DNA of 64,000 nucleotides. It comes from Planomicrobium stackebrandtii. Its GTDB lineage: Bacteria; Bacillota; Bacilli; Bacillales_A; Planococcaceae. Shown here one piece after another: positions 9,901 through 17,949 of this stretch (positions are counted from its first letter, which is position 1; every line of letters begins with the position of its first letter). Where the stretch lies: assembly GCF_030814955.1 (NCBI RefSeq), contig NZ_JAUSWB010000003.1, positions 186,001 to 250,000 of the forward strand, given 5' to 3'. A model generated the notes under the pieces. It worked only from the letters and a program-made list of their open reading frames with translations, was not told where the DNA came from and did not search any database. The position numbers were made by a program, and so were the translations under genes.

Positions 9901-10718
9901 AGGAAATGATTGACGAAGACAACGGCTTTGAAGAAAAGAAAGAACTCGAAAAACTGCTTGAAGAATCGCTGTTTGAACGCCTCTACAAAAACTTGCCGGC
10001 AGCCAACAAGACAATGCTTGCCATCCAGTACCGGATGCACGAAGACATCATGGAAACTATTTCGCCGTTCTATAAACTGGAAAGGGATCAGCTGCAATGC
10101 GGCATTGCGGATTCTGACCGGGATCGCGACCACCTGTTGGAATCGCCTGCAGTGAAGCGGAACAACCACCTCATGTGGCTGGATCTGCCGAATGAACCAG
10201 CGTATTTTGAAGAACGTATGAGCGGCGGCAAAAGTTTGTACAATGCAGCCGAGCTTCAGGAAATCCGCGCTTTATTAGTAGAACTGAACGAGGCAACTGG
10301 AGAAGCGAAAAGAGCTGGACGCATTCATGCGGACCAGCAAAAGAGCATCGGGGTCATCAGCTTTTACGGCGAGCAGGTCAAGCGGCTGCAGCGGATGATT
10401 GACCAGGAACTGCACTTGCCGAATTTGACTGTCCGAACAGGAACGGTTGACCGGTTCCAAGGAAGCGAACGGGACATCATCGTACTCAGCATGGTGCGAA
10501 ACAACCAAAACAAGCAGGGTGATATCGGCTTTGCGAAAGACTACCGTCGGCTGAACGTGGCGCTGTCGCGTGCCAAGGAATTGCTGGTGCTTGTCGGCAG
10601 TTCCCAGATGTTCACGGAGCGCGCCAAGCAGCCGGAAACAAGAAACATGTACAAGCACGTGTTAGACGTCGTGAAAAAGAAAAACGGCTTGAAGCTGTTA
10701 GAGAAGAGCAGGGGGTAA
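6945..10718 (+). CDS. Large SF1 (Upf1-like) helicase with coiled-coil insertion
   Basis: A 1257-residue ATPase of the AAA_11/AAA_12 group. Walker A (GPPGTGKTT) is at about 325-333, Walker B (IIDEVS) at about 941-946; then GDHHQLPP, the arginine-bearing QYRMH, DRFQGSERD and the motif VI stretch RLNVALSRAKE near the C-terminus. About 600 residues separate motifs I and II, most of them heptad-rich and charged (about 400-930), so a long coiled coil projects from the first RecA domain. The first 300 residues are a beta-rich region as in other proteins of this group. It should translocate on nucleic acid using ATP. Starts at ATG after AACAGGTG. It is followed after 4 bases by a partner gene. Biological role unknown; a defence or DNA-repair role is inference. 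Confidence 0.88.
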   Translation: MGNANRATYKTSIRLTKTAMEKMGGFGISERSFFVADKPFKVFIERYPSNADGELSVALILDKAENIRLTGRDIEESIVLHAVFTNHNLLVTNLTMRKSYQALGTNWQREEYLVFDRSRDPAPVSLINLINRMTPAKESSDYVKKRIGSWEGYLKIQERGMDIPDIKTSYSSLSFSHDFSRITLKGCHLKDTEWKQLKSLTVRLTGISGDVGTVIKAANRTVEVEIQSYMVKQLREKGLALDKKEVVFSNFAALSQIRRLRQGFANLEKGLAVNPNLDRILFEEKPPVKPLRSLEMLSFHNRLNEFQQKAVSGAMAAEDLYVIQGPPGTGKTTVISEICLQNARKGLRTLVASQSNLAVDNALGRLLANKDIRILRVGRTESIEEEGKKFIEENVGQYWKDHTLEEITAQYDLREKREPELKRDLLANEQATVKLQPVYESLGRAVEEKKQAQAQQQSVQKLLEKEQLKLATCELEKGKAVNDSRDLAHRLHELEDLIDQDSALMEGKEDSAWFQEEHLRIHKQIKLYERVIGLPRLEQDLAVKRQDLAVVTERRDQIAGIIEQKRVAVSEMDSIKKIDGLLHVLKEQRVEETPTITYLINRLEANRENMAEWGKLNQYNEQVTAAISYIEKLLAPAGISVADLKQQALAKTEAYTSAEVDEYLEKLRRLLKSAKHHDSIVLQKALNGLYRRQNDLWRRGAKLKAFDVYAAESKRAFQDLKKHLCDELGNQQKQYRSWDEKLLEQQEKKQEDMAPLEQRYRQMPNRAELPADLEAAVRDATAELARLQKDKALYEQTKKKIMDHQTERTQKTAALETNDAWIEAMNANILQVEKAVKGHEEELLALRKILSPDVERQLEQAAKELASLSFTKESLKQEMKNLPLLQSIQKKWLDLLAGANEHDLDEIRKLYIKHANVIGTTCVASARKDFIDNYPEFDVVIIDEVSKATPPELLLPMLKGQKIILVGDHHQLPPLLGNDTLEETLQEMIDEDNGFEEKKELEKLLEESLFERLYKNLPAANKTMLAIQYRMHEDIMETISPFYKLERDQLQCGIADSDRDRDHLLESPAVKRNNHLMWLDLPNEPAYFEERMSGGKSLYNAAELQEIRALLVELNEATGEAKRAGRIHADQQKSIGVISFYGEQVKRLQRMIDQELHLPNLTVRTGTVDRFQGSERDIIVLSMVRNNQNKQGDIGFAKDYRRLNVALSRAKELLVLVGSSQMFTERAKQPETRNMYKHVLDVVKKKNGLKLLEKSRG

Positions 10719-10722
10719 ACAT

Positions 10723-11481
10723 GTGGATGGGCTGATAGAAGAACTGCGGACGCACGTAACAGAAAATCCGGACGTATCGATCGTCAACGACAAAGTGTGG
10801 AAGCTGCCGGTCGTTTTATACGATGTCGGTTTTAGCCGGGTCAAGCGTTTGAAGATGGATATTTTGATGAAAATGCTGTTGCTGGCTTTTCAGGAAGCCG
10901 ATGTCCGCCGCGCCGCCACCTTGTCTGATATGCTGTTTGTGGAAGAGCTGTTTATTAGCGACCTGATCGGTAAGATGCAGCGCACCGGGTTGATTGGGCT
11001 TGAGAAATCCGGCTATAAGCTGACGGCGAAAGGCTATGATTATTTGGCCAAAGGCATTTTTGATGAAGAGATGGACGGGGACAAAACCGTGATTTCCTAT
11101 AGTGCAGCTCACTACCAGTACCGGTTGGCAGAAGACGGCGGCCATTCGGAAGCGGGAGACGAGCTTCCGGTGTACCGCTATCCGGTAAAAGGCAGTTTGA
11201 ACAAAGACCGCATGCAGGAGCTTCTTTCAAAGGAGGTGTCGGGCGGAGAAGAAGGCTTTCAAACAATCGTCAGCGGAATTACGAGCTGCGTTGAGCACGA
11301 GACTGCTTATATCCCATGCATCGAATTTCAATTGTATGACCAGAAGCAGGATGTTTTTTATGCCCGCGTTTGGAATGGAATGTCCAATAACTGGGACGAA
11401 ACACTGGAAAAACAAATCGAGGCGCATGAGCTGGTGAAATGGCGGAAGGCGATGGAAGAGAAGAACTCAGCTTTAGTTTAA
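10723..11481 (+). CDS. Helicase-partner protein with winged-helix-like segment
   Basis: Not recognised as a named family. A 252-residue soluble protein starting at GTG, with the ribosome site AGCAGGGGG inside the end of the helicase gene and only 4 bases between the two reading frames; the two are surely one operon. Residues about 40-110 read like a winged helix: LFISDLIGKMQRTGLIGLEK followed by GYKLTAKGYDYLAKG. The second half has acidic and aromatic residues, without a catalytic motif I can name. Its tight link suggests it controls or targets the helicase. A terminator follows. Confidence 0.75.
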   Translation: MDGLIEELRTHVTENPDVSIVNDKVWKLPVVLYDVGFSRVKRLKMDILMKMLLLAFQEADVRRAATLSDMLFVEELFISDLIGKMQRTGLIGLEKSGYKLTAKGYDYLAKGIFDEEMDGDKTVISYSAAHYQYRLAEDGGHSEAGDELPVYRYPVKGSLNKDRMQELLSKEVSGGEEGFQTIVSGITSCVEHETAYIPCIEFQLYDQKQDVFYARVWNGMSNNWDETLEKQIEAHELVKWRKAMEEKNSALV

Positions 11482-11495
11482 TAATTATTGCATAG

Positions 11496-11536
11496 AAAAG
11501 GAATCCGGCTGCTTAACAGGCAGAAGGATTTCTTTT
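11496..11536 (+). terminator. Terminator after the helicase operon
   Basis: Stem of AAAGGAATCC with GGATTTCTTT (one G-T pair) plus an inner CTGC/GCAG helix; the 3' arm itself ends in a T-rich run. Confidence 0.7.
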
Positions 11537-11663
11537 GTGTTTTATCGAAAGTTATCCGTGGTAATTAAAATCGAAGATTATAGTAATCTGAAAATTCGGA
11601 ATTGAAATTTCTATAATGACTTTTATAATTAAAGAGAGAAGATAAAAAGAAAGGATGACTGCG

Positions 11664-12026
11664 ATGAAGAAAACTATTTTTGTGCATGACATTTCTTCAA
11701 TTAAGCATAACCATTTTTCATTTAAAGATAACCTTGGTGTGATCAAAGATTATCCGTTCGTCCTAAAAACTGCTCCGGATGGCAGTCCCTATCATTTCGA
11801 CAAAAACGATTTGCTGGAAATGAGCCATTACGAAAAGGATCTTGCTCCACATGGTGACAGCAGCAAATTGAGCAAAATGGACTTCATCAAGAAAATGAAA
11901 AAGGAATTCTACCATCAAATCCGTTCTGGGAACATGGATGATGTTTTAACGCACCTGTATAAGCTGGAAGGTGAGAGCGTCGAGCTGAAATGGGGAGGTT
12001 CCACAGATCATAACTTTAAAATATAA
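11664..12026 (+). CDS. Hypothetical protein (120 aa)
   Basis: Not recognised. The second ATG is chosen because AAAGGA lies 8 bases before it; an ATG at 11655 overlaps that ribosome site. The product is a small soluble protein, rich in Lys, Asp and His, with no membrane segment. The middle has LEMSHYEKDLAPHGDSSKL and the C-terminus a LEGESVELKWGG strand. It stands alone between the helicase operon and the next gene. Confidence 0.65.
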   Translation: MKKTIFVHDISSIKHNHFSFKDNLGVIKDYPFVLKTAPDGSPYHFDKNDLLEMSHYEKDLAPHGDSSKLSKMDFIKKMKKEFYHQIRSGNMDDVLTHLYKLEGESVELKWGGSTDHNFKI

Positions 12027-12127
12027 CCGAAGAATCAAAATTTCACTTGGCGCTTTATTGTAAAAAACTAGGCGGCCTGCTACGCTATTCATTATACGAA
12101 TCATTATGAATTGAAGGAGACCGGATC

Positions 12128-12643
12128 ATGTCGAATCTTTCGCTGGCAGAAGCTGTCAAATTGAAATCTGTATTAGCAAAACGCATTCATGAGTTGGAAG
12201 AAGAGATGGACCGGGTGGCGTTTGTGGAAATGGAAAAAGGCAGCAAAAAACCGAAACAAGCCCGCTCACTGTCGCAAGTCGAGGAAGAGATTGATGACAT
12301 CCGAAAAGATTTTCGGCTGTTGGATAAATTGATGTACCGTGCCAACTTTGAAAACGAAGTAAGCTTTAACGGGGAAGAGCTGGCGATTGTCGAGGCCATC
12401 GAATTGGCTACCCAGCTTCGTGCCAAAGCCCGGAAGTTCAAGGTGTTTGGAACTGCAGTGAAAGAAGATCTCCAATTTGGCTACGGGGAAGGCACGCCCA
12501 TCGTCAGACGGGCCATGTTTGATCCTGAAGAATGCCGCGTAAAAGCGGTTGAACTGGAGCGGCAGGCCAACCGGCTGTCAAATGCCATCAACACCAAAAA
12601 CTATTCCATCGTTTTGGATTTCGACAGCGACAAGTATTTCTGA
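12128..12643 (+). CDS. Coiled-coil hypothetical protein, possibly DIP1984-like
   Basis: A 171-residue helical protein. The N-terminus reads LSLAEAVKLKSVLAKRIHEL, followed by charged heptads up to about residue 95 and a second helical part with VELERQANRLSNAIN. The opening resembles the DIP1984 family, in which a similar AEAL-x-RADLQKRI helix starts a long antiparallel coiled coil, but the similarity is seen by eye only. Ribosome site AAGGAGA is 8 bases before the ATG. No enzymatic motif. A short imperfect hairpin follows the stop. Confidence 0.68.
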   Translation: MSNLSLAEAVKLKSVLAKRIHELEEEMDRVAFVEMEKGSKKPKQARSLSQVEEEIDDIRKDFRLLDKLMYRANFENEVSFNGEELAIVEAIELATQLRAKARKFKVFGTAVKEDLQFGYGEGTPIVRRAMFDPEECRVKAVELERQANRLSNAINTKNYSIVLDFDSDKYF

Positions 12644-12837
12644 TCCTTGGAGCGGTGAGACTCCGCTTCAGGGCATGGAAGGAAACCTCTTTTGTACTTC
12701 GGTGCAACCAAATTTTAATGGCTACTGGCAAACCAATGACCGATACCCCATTACGATGTTACCTGTTACCGATTCCCAACCAAAAGCAAACGACGGTCGA
12801 TGACCACAGTCCTGTTTTAAAACTCCTTCCATGAAAT

Positions 12838-12866
12838 CCTCTTGCTTTCGGGCAGGGGGGTTTTTT
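12838..12866 (+). terminator. Probable terminator
   Basis: CCTCTTGC pairs with GCAGGGGG (two G-T pairs) around a six-base loop, followed by six T. The 190 bases before it, after the coiled-coil gene, show no gene. Confidence 0.5.
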
Positions 12867-12902
12867 AACCTTTGAATAAAAAATGATTAATGGGGGTGGG
12901 TT

Positions 12903-13496
12903 ATGAAAAAAACTATTCGGAGTCTTATACTGGTTTCTTTACTAGTCGTTATACTGTGGGCAGTCAATTATCTTCAAACAAATTATCATAAAACTCCGGA
13001 AGCGGCGTTTGAGGAATTGGTTCAGACATCAGATGCGACTGTTTTTCCTTTGGATGATAATCGCCTTGCTTTGCTCCTTAATCAAGATGGCACCATGTCA
13101 ATTGCACATATGGATGTTGAACGTCTCTTCGATATTTACAAAGACTTTGAAGTTTTTCCTACGAAATTAACAGTGTTCGAAGACTCATTGGATAAAACCA
13201 TTCCTTATACAACTGATCCGGAGTTTCTGGAGTATTCCTTCGGGCTTATTCAAAATGAAAAAGCAGCATATACGACGTGGAAAGAGGCACCTGCAGGCGA
13301 AGAAAGAAATGTTATACCGTTAGACAATTTTATTGAGGATCCGGATTTGAACGGCATCAGTTTATGGACTTTCCCCGGAGCAATGCTTCCGGTGGATTTG
13401 GAAAGGATGCTCGTGTTTTTGGATGGAGCAAAAAAACCTCTTTCAATAGAGGATAAAGAGTTTATCATGAAAAAAACTGAAGATGCTACACCTTAA
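12903..13496 (+). CDS. Membrane-anchored hypothetical protein
   Basis: Not recognised. A 197-residue protein with a basic start (MKKTIR) and one hydrophobic segment (about 7-24, LILVSLLVVILWAVNYL), so it is anchored in the membrane with the rest outside, or secreted. The outer part is acidic, with alternating beta-type segments and a Pro/Asp-rich region; no cysteine lipobox. Ribosome site GGGGGTGGG 3-8 bases before ATG. It is followed after 40 bases by a small helical gene in the same direction. Confidence 0.7.
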   Translation: MKKTIRSLILVSLLVVILWAVNYLQTNYHKTPEAAFEELVQTSDATVFPLDDNRLALLLNQDGTMSIAHMDVERLFDIYKDFEVFPTKLTVFEDSLDKTIPYTTDPEFLEYSFGLIQNEKAAYTTWKEAPAGEERNVIPLDNFIEDPDLNGISLWTFPGAMLPVDLERMLVFLDGAKKPLSIEDKEFIMKKTEDATP

Positions 13497-13536
13497 TAAA
13501 TTAGATCTATCCTGTGTCAAAGGAGATTAGCCTAAC

Positions 13537-13899
13537 ATGGAAAACATACCGACGAGAGTAAAGTTAGAATCAATCGAATCCTTCCAATCAACTATCCGGA
13601 AATTGGAAAAAGCGCTGGCCCAAATGATCGAAAAAGGTGCAAGCACAAGCTTGATAGAAAAGCGGCTTCAAGCTCTTCGCATCGGCTTGGCTGTGTTGGA
13701 AAGGGTCTGGCATGAACAGCCCCATCCATACAGTCAGGAAGAACTGGCGAAAACCCGTGAGGTACTGGCGGGTTTATTGCCGTCCATTGAAAGCATGTGT
13801 GCTAAGTCGAAGTCAGGCAGTCCCCAACGAACGCTGCTGGAGAAACGGATCAGATCATTGGAGCTGGCGATTAAGGCAATTGCTGGCATTTTTACGTGA
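13537..13899 (+). CDS. Small helical protein with internal duplication
   Basis: Not recognised. A 120-residue all-helical protein made of two related helical hairpins: LIEKRLQALRIGLAVLERVW at about 39-58 is matched by LLEKRIRSLELAIKAIAGIF at about 100-119, each preceded by an amphipathic helix and a Ser/Gly-rich turn. This suggests an ancient tandem duplication. No signal peptide. Ribosome site AAAGGAG is 10 bases before ATG. Confidence 0.65.
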   Translation: MENIPTRVKLESIESFQSTIRKLEKALAQMIEKGASTSLIEKRLQALRIGLAVLERVWHEQPHPYSQEELAKTREVLAGLLPSIESMCAKSKSGSPQRTLLEKRIRSLELAIKAIAGIFT

Positions 13900-13952
13900 T
13901 TCAAGGAACTTTGAACACACCCAATCGTCCTATACTATATGTTCCAAACATC

Positions 13953-13980
13953 GCCGCAACCCTGTCTGGGTGTGGCTTTT
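13953..13980 (+). terminator. Possible terminator
   Basis: GCCGC-A-ACCC pairs with GGGTGTGGC, with one bulge and one G-T pair, followed by five T. It lies between the small helical gene and the ltaS promoter. Confidence 0.4.
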
Positions 13981-14108
13981 TCATTGGCAACTAACGCTGT
14001 TCTTTTTCTTGGCTCGACTTAGTGAATATTCTGAAAAAACCTTAAACTGTCATTTTCTGGGCCACTAGCGTAAAATAGAATTTGTCATTATTTTTACTTA
14101 AAGTTTAC

Positions 14109-14137
14109 TTGAACTTAATAGTTTCGAGTTATATAAA
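14109..14137 (+). promoter_or_regulatory. Sigma-A promoter of ltaS
   Basis: TTGAAC, a 17-base spacer and TATAAA, ending 49 bases before the ltaS start. Confidence 0.65.
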
Positions 14138-14186
14138 TTCAATGTCCCACAATCCTTGTGAAATACCCATTATAAGAAGGTGCAAT

Positions 14187-16127
14187 ATGAAAAATATTAA
14201 AACGATGGATAAAAAAACGCTGAACAAGTTCATTCCGTTCTTTGTGCTTGCAGTGTTCATGCTATGGATGAAAACCTATATTACCCAAAAAACACAATTC
14301 AGCTTGAGTGTAGATGGAACGATTCAAGAGTTTCTCTTATTTCTCAACCCGTTAGGCTCCGCACTCTTATTACTAAGCTTGTCGCTGTTCTTTAAAGGAA
14401 CGCGAAAATACATTTCACTGTTGCTAATTTACATGGGCATGTCGTTCATGCTCTATGCAAATGTAGTTTACTACCGATTTTTCAGTGATTTCCTTACATG
14501 GCCGACTTTATTCCAAACGCAGAATTTCGGCGATTTAGGCGGCAGTGTAGCGACTTTGATCCAGCCGACCGATTTGCTGTTCTTTGTGGATGTCGTGATT
14601 CTGGCTGGTTTGGTTGTCATGACAAAAGCTAAAAAAGAGTCAGGGAGTTTCAAAACCAAGGCTGTCCTGCCGGTTATTACAATCGCGCTGGCCATCTCGT
14701 TCTTCAACCTGGCTTTGGCAGAAGCGGATCGTCCGGAGCTGTTGACCCGCGGATTTGACCGGAATTACATCGTCAAGTATTTGGGCATGTATAATTACGC
14801 GCTCTATGACACCGCTGAAACCGTGAAATCTTCTTCCCAGCGCGTACTCGCTGACAGCGATGAAGTGACGGAAGTATTGAACTACACAAAATCGAATAAC
14901 GCGAGCGCCAATGAGGAGTACTTCGGTGCAGCCGAAGGCATGAATGTCGTTTACCTCCACTTGGAATCGTTCCAGACCTTTTTGATGGATTACGAATTGA
15001 ACGGGGAAGAAGTGACACCGTTCTTGAATTCGATGATGGAAGAACAAAACACGATGTATTTCGATAACTTCTTCCACCAAACGGCTCAAGGCAAAACGGC
15101 GGATGCGGAGTTCATGTTGGATAATTCTTTGTACGGCTTGCCGAAAGGTTCCGCATTTATTACAAAAGGCCAGAACACGTACCAGGCTGCGCCTGCGATT
15201 CTGAAAGATAAAGGCTATACGTCAGCCGTATTCCATGGCAATAACGGAACATTTTGGAACCGGTCTGAAATCTATAAATCTTTTGGCTACGATCATTTCT
15301 TTGATATTGAGTCCTACACGGACCTGACAGAACAAGATATGGCAGAGTACGGGGTTATGGACAAACCATTTTTCGAGCAGTCGGCGCCTCTTTTAGAGTC
15401 GCTGCCAGAACCTTTCTATACGAAAATGATCACAGTATCGCATCATTTCCCTTATAACATCGATCAGAGTTTAGCGACCATCGATAAAGGGACAACAGGC
15501 GACACCAGTGTCGACAATTACTTCCAGACGGCTCGTTACGCTGACGAAGCAATTGAGCAGTTCTTTGTGCAGCTGGAGGAATCTGGTTTAGCTGATAACA
15601 CGATGATTGTCATGTATGGCGACCATTACGGTATTTCTGACAACCACAACCAGGCGATGGAACAAGTGCTTTCGAAAGAAATCACACCGGTTGAAAATGC
15701 CAAACTTCAGCGAGTGCCCCTGTTCATCCATGTGCCGGGCATGGAAGGCGGCATCAACTCCACGTACGGCGGCCAGATAGACTTGCTGCCGACTGTGATG
15801 CATTTGCTTGGCGTCGAAACGAAGAACTACATTCAGTTTGGTACAGATCTATTGTCCGAAGATCATGAGGAACTGGTCACTTTCAGAAACGGTGACTATG
15901 TCAGCCCTGAAATTTACTCAATCAGCGAAAATTTCTATAATCCGGAAACCGGGTTGCCGATTGAGGAAAGCCAGCTGGAGCAAGCGGAGAAATTCCAGGA
16001 GAATGGAAGCTATGAAATGGAGCTTTCCGACCAACTGGTTAATGGAGATTTGCTGAGGTTCTATACGCCGAACGGATTTACACCAATCGATCCGGCGGAT
16101 TACAGCTATCAGGGAATTTTGGATTGA
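14187..16127 (+). CDS. ltaS: Lipoteichoic acid synthase (LtaS family)
   Basis: A 646-residue membrane enzyme that moves glycerol-phosphate from phosphatidylglycerol onto the growing lipoteichoic acid chain outside the cell. Five hydrophobic segments lie in residues 1-180, then an ALAEA processing site near 175-179 and the extracellular alkaline-phosphatase-like domain. Thr304 in QGKTADAEF is the nucleophile (Thr300 in S. aureus), Glu260 in LHLESFQ and the Asp-His pair of YGDHYG are the metal ligands. The start is the ATG after AGAAGGTG; longer in-frame extension to 14082 lacks a ribosome site and overlaps the promoter. Single-gene unit with promoter and terminator. Bacillus has several paralogues, so it may be a YfnI/YqgS-type copy. 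Confidence 0.93.
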   Translation: MKNIKTMDKKTLNKFIPFFVLAVFMLWMKTYITQKTQFSLSVDGTIQEFLLFLNPLGSALLLLSLSLFFKGTRKYISLLLIYMGMSFMLYANVVYYRFFSDFLTWPTLFQTQNFGDLGGSVATLIQPTDLLFFVDVVILAGLVVMTKAKKESGSFKTKAVLPVITIALAISFFNLALAEADRPELLTRGFDRNYIVKYLGMYNYALYDTAETVKSSSQRVLADSDEVTEVLNYTKSNNASANEEYFGAAEGMNVVYLHLESFQTFLMDYELNGEEVTPFLNSMMEEQNTMYFDNFFHQTAQGKTADAEFMLDNSLYGLPKGSAFITKGQNTYQAAPAILKDKGYTSAVFHGNNGTFWNRSEIYKSFGYDHFFDIESYTDLTEQDMAEYGVMDKPFFEQSAPLLESLPEPFYTKMITVSHHFPYNIDQSLATIDKGTTGDTSVDNYFQTARYADEAIEQFFVQLEESGLADNTMIVMYGDHYGISDNHNQAMEQVLSKEITPVENAKLQRVPLFIHVPGMEGGINSTYGGQIDLLPTVMHLLGVETKNYIQFGTDLLSEDHEELVTFRNGDYVSPEIYSISENFYNPETGLPIEESQLEQAEKFQENGSYEMELSDQLVNGDLLRFYTPNGFTPIDPADYSYQGILD

Positions 16128-16148
16128 GAAGAATGATTGATGAATTAT

Positions 16149-16197
16149 AAAGCTCACCCAGAGGCGGTTTTACTGTCACTCGGGTGAGCTTTTTTTA
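16149..16197 (+). terminator. Terminator of ltaS
   Basis: AAAGCTCACCC pairs with GGGTGAGCTTT across a 22-base loop, followed by a T run. Confidence 0.85.
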
Positions 16198-16328
16198 GGT
16201 TAAGTATTGAAATCAAAGTTCTTTGGAATAGTATCTTCAAAAAACCTCTTTTTAGAAGGAAGGTAGTTTCTCAGCGGATGAAGAATACTACTCAATAGGA
16301 AAGAGATTAATGGAATGGAGGATGTTGG

Positions 16329-17141
16329 ATGAGCGAAGAAAAAATGATTCAATCATTTGATGGAACAGGACTGTTTACCCGTAAAGATCAGGCTGAAAAG
16401 CAAAAAGCGGCAGTGGTGATTGCCCATGGTTTAGCGGAGCATTTAGGGCGGTATGATGCATTAGCCGAAACCTTGCTGCAGCATGGATTCACGGTGTATC
16501 GCTATGAACAGCGCGGGCATGCACGTTCAGAAGGAAAGCGGACCTTTTTCAAAGATTTCAACGAAATGCCGGACGATTTAAAAACCATTATGGATTGGGC
16601 AAAGGAAGAAAATCCAGCACAGCCGGTCTTTTTGATCGGGCACAGCATGGGTGGTTTCACAGCGGCCGCGTATGCAACGAAATATCCTGGAAGTGCAGTA
16701 GGCGTCATCCTTTCCGGTGCATTGACCCGCTACAACAAGGAAATCTTCGGACCGCTGCCGATGGATATTCCTGCAGACACATACTTGGACAATGAGCTCG
16801 GAGAAGGAGTATGCAGCGATCCGGAAGTTGTCAAAGCCTACGGGGAAGATCCGCTTGTCGAAAAGAAAATTTCAGTGGGCTTGATCAATACGTTTGCCCC
16901 GGGCGTTGCCTGGCTGAAAGAACATGCCGCCAATTTTACCGAACCTGTGCTGGTGCTGCATGGCAATGAGGATGGGCTTGTCGCGGAAAAGGACTCGCGG
17001 GACTTTTATGGCGAAATCGGTTCACAGGACAAAAGCTTGAAGATATATCCTTTCCTGATGCATGAGATACTCAATGAACCATCCAAATATAAAATCTATG
17101 ATGAGATGATTGAATGGATGGAAGAGCGGCTGCAGGATTGA
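16329..17141 (+). CDS. Alpha/beta hydrolase, monoacylglycerol lipase-like
   Basis: A 270-residue serine hydrolase of the Hydrolase_4 group (monoacylglycerol lipase / lysophospholipase). The catalytic triad is readable: Ser106 in GHSMGG, Asp215 in GNEDGLV and His245 in LMHEILNE. The oxyanion region AHGLAEHLGRY and the RGHARSEG loop are typical of PldB-like enzymes. It is cytosolic, with no signal peptide. It would release fatty acids from monoacylglycerol or lysophospholipid; the exact substrate is not known. Ribosome site GGAGGATG before ATG. Own terminator downstream. Confidence 0.88.
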   Translation: MSEEKMIQSFDGTGLFTRKDQAEKQKAAVVIAHGLAEHLGRYDALAETLLQHGFTVYRYEQRGHARSEGKRTFFKDFNEMPDDLKTIMDWAKEENPAQPVFLIGHSMGGFTAAAYATKYPGSAVGVILSGALTRYNKEIFGPLPMDIPADTYLDNELGEGVCSDPEVVKAYGEDPLVEKKISVGLINTFAPGVAWLKEHAANFTEPVLVLHGNEDGLVAEKDSRDFYGEIGSQDKSLKIYPFLMHEILNEPSKYKIYDEMIEWMEERLQD

Positions 17142-17181
17142 AATGCAAATGAGGAACATGAGTTGTTCATGTATAGGATAG

Positions 17182-17230
17182 AAAAGGCATTGCCGGTTCC
17201 TGTGAAGGGTCGGGCAATGCCTTTTCTTTT
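17182..17230. terminator. Terminator between convergent genes
   Basis: AAAAGGCATTGCC pairs with GGCAATGCCTTTT, with a T-rich tail on the plus strand; it probably works for the hydrolase gene and may also serve the minus-strand DUF4256 gene. Confidence 0.85.
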
Positions 17231-17247
17231 TGCAGTTCTTGTTAACC

Positions 17248-17811
17248 CTAAACTCTCAATAAGCCCCGGAACCCTCTGGCTGCGTAATACGAATCTGCAC
17301 CATTGTGGTACAGAAAGACATGTCCGTAGCGGGAATCACAGAAAAGCGCGCCGCCCCGCTCCCGGATGTCTGCAGGGGTTTGCACCCAACTGGATGTTTT
17401 AATATCAAACGTGCCATGCTGCTGCATCGCCCGGTATTGTTCTTCTGTTAACAGCTCGATGCCCATGTTTTTGGCCATCGCCATCGCACTGTTTTCAGGT
17501 TTGTTTTTCTTTCGAGAGTCCAGTGCCTGCTGATCAAAGCAAACGCTCCTACGGCCACTCGGGCTTTCCGCTGAACAATCGAAAAAGACATATTCGCTCG
17601 TTGCTTCATCGAACTCCAAAACGTCCGGCTCTCCGCCAGTCCGTTCCATTTCGTGGAGAGACCATAGTTTCTCTGGTTGCGCTTCAAGCTTTGCCTGAAT
17701 CTTATCCCAATGCATCCATTCATGGCGATCGATGTGCTTCTCGAACCGTTCTTTCAGGGCAGTAAGCAATTTTTCACGCTGTTCAGATGTTAACTCGTTT
17801 TTTTCGCTCAT
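17248..17811 (-). CDS. DUF4256 domain protein
   Basis: A 187-residue soluble protein that matches the DUF4256 pattern over its length: the start LTALKERFEKHIDRHEWMHW, then LEFDEATSEYVFFDCSAESP, GRRSVCFDQQAL, GIELLTEEQYRAMQ and SWVQTPADIRERGGALF. The family is common in bacteria and has no known function. Ribosome site AGGAGG (read on the minus strand) precedes the ATG. It is a single gene between a convergent hydrolase and the gal operon. Confidence 0.85.
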   Translation of the reverse strand: MSEKNELTSEQREKLLTALKERFEKHIDRHEWMHWDKIQAKLEAQPEKLWSLHEMERTGGEPDVLEFDEATSEYVFFDCSAESPSGRRSVCFDQQALDSRKKNKPENSAMAMAKNMGIELLTEEQYRAMQQHGTFDIKTSSWVQTPADIRERGGALFCDSRYGHVFLYHNGADSYYAARGFRGLLRV

Positions 17812-17895
17812 TTTGCTTCCTCCTTTTTAGATGAATGATAATCTTGATAGTTTAAGTATAGTCAAAAAATGGAGTGAATACGATCTATTATCAGC

Positions 17896-17936
17896 AAAAA
17901 CAGGATGAACCTCATCTAGAGGGCTCATCCTGTTTT
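17896..17936 (-). terminator. Terminator of the galKET operon
   Basis: CAGGATGA pairs with TCATCCTG around a 16-base loop with internal pairing, with T runs on both strands. It lies just after the galT stop. Confidence 0.8.
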
Positions 17937-17949
17937 TAAAGCTGGCCAT

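Noticed and set aside
14082-14187. N-terminal extension of LtaS
   Set aside because: It overlaps the predicted promoter and has no ribosome site; the ATG at 14187 does.
17812-17880. Fur-box-like GAATGATAATCTTGATA before the DUF4256 gene
   Set aside because: Too many differences from the 19-bp Fur consensus.
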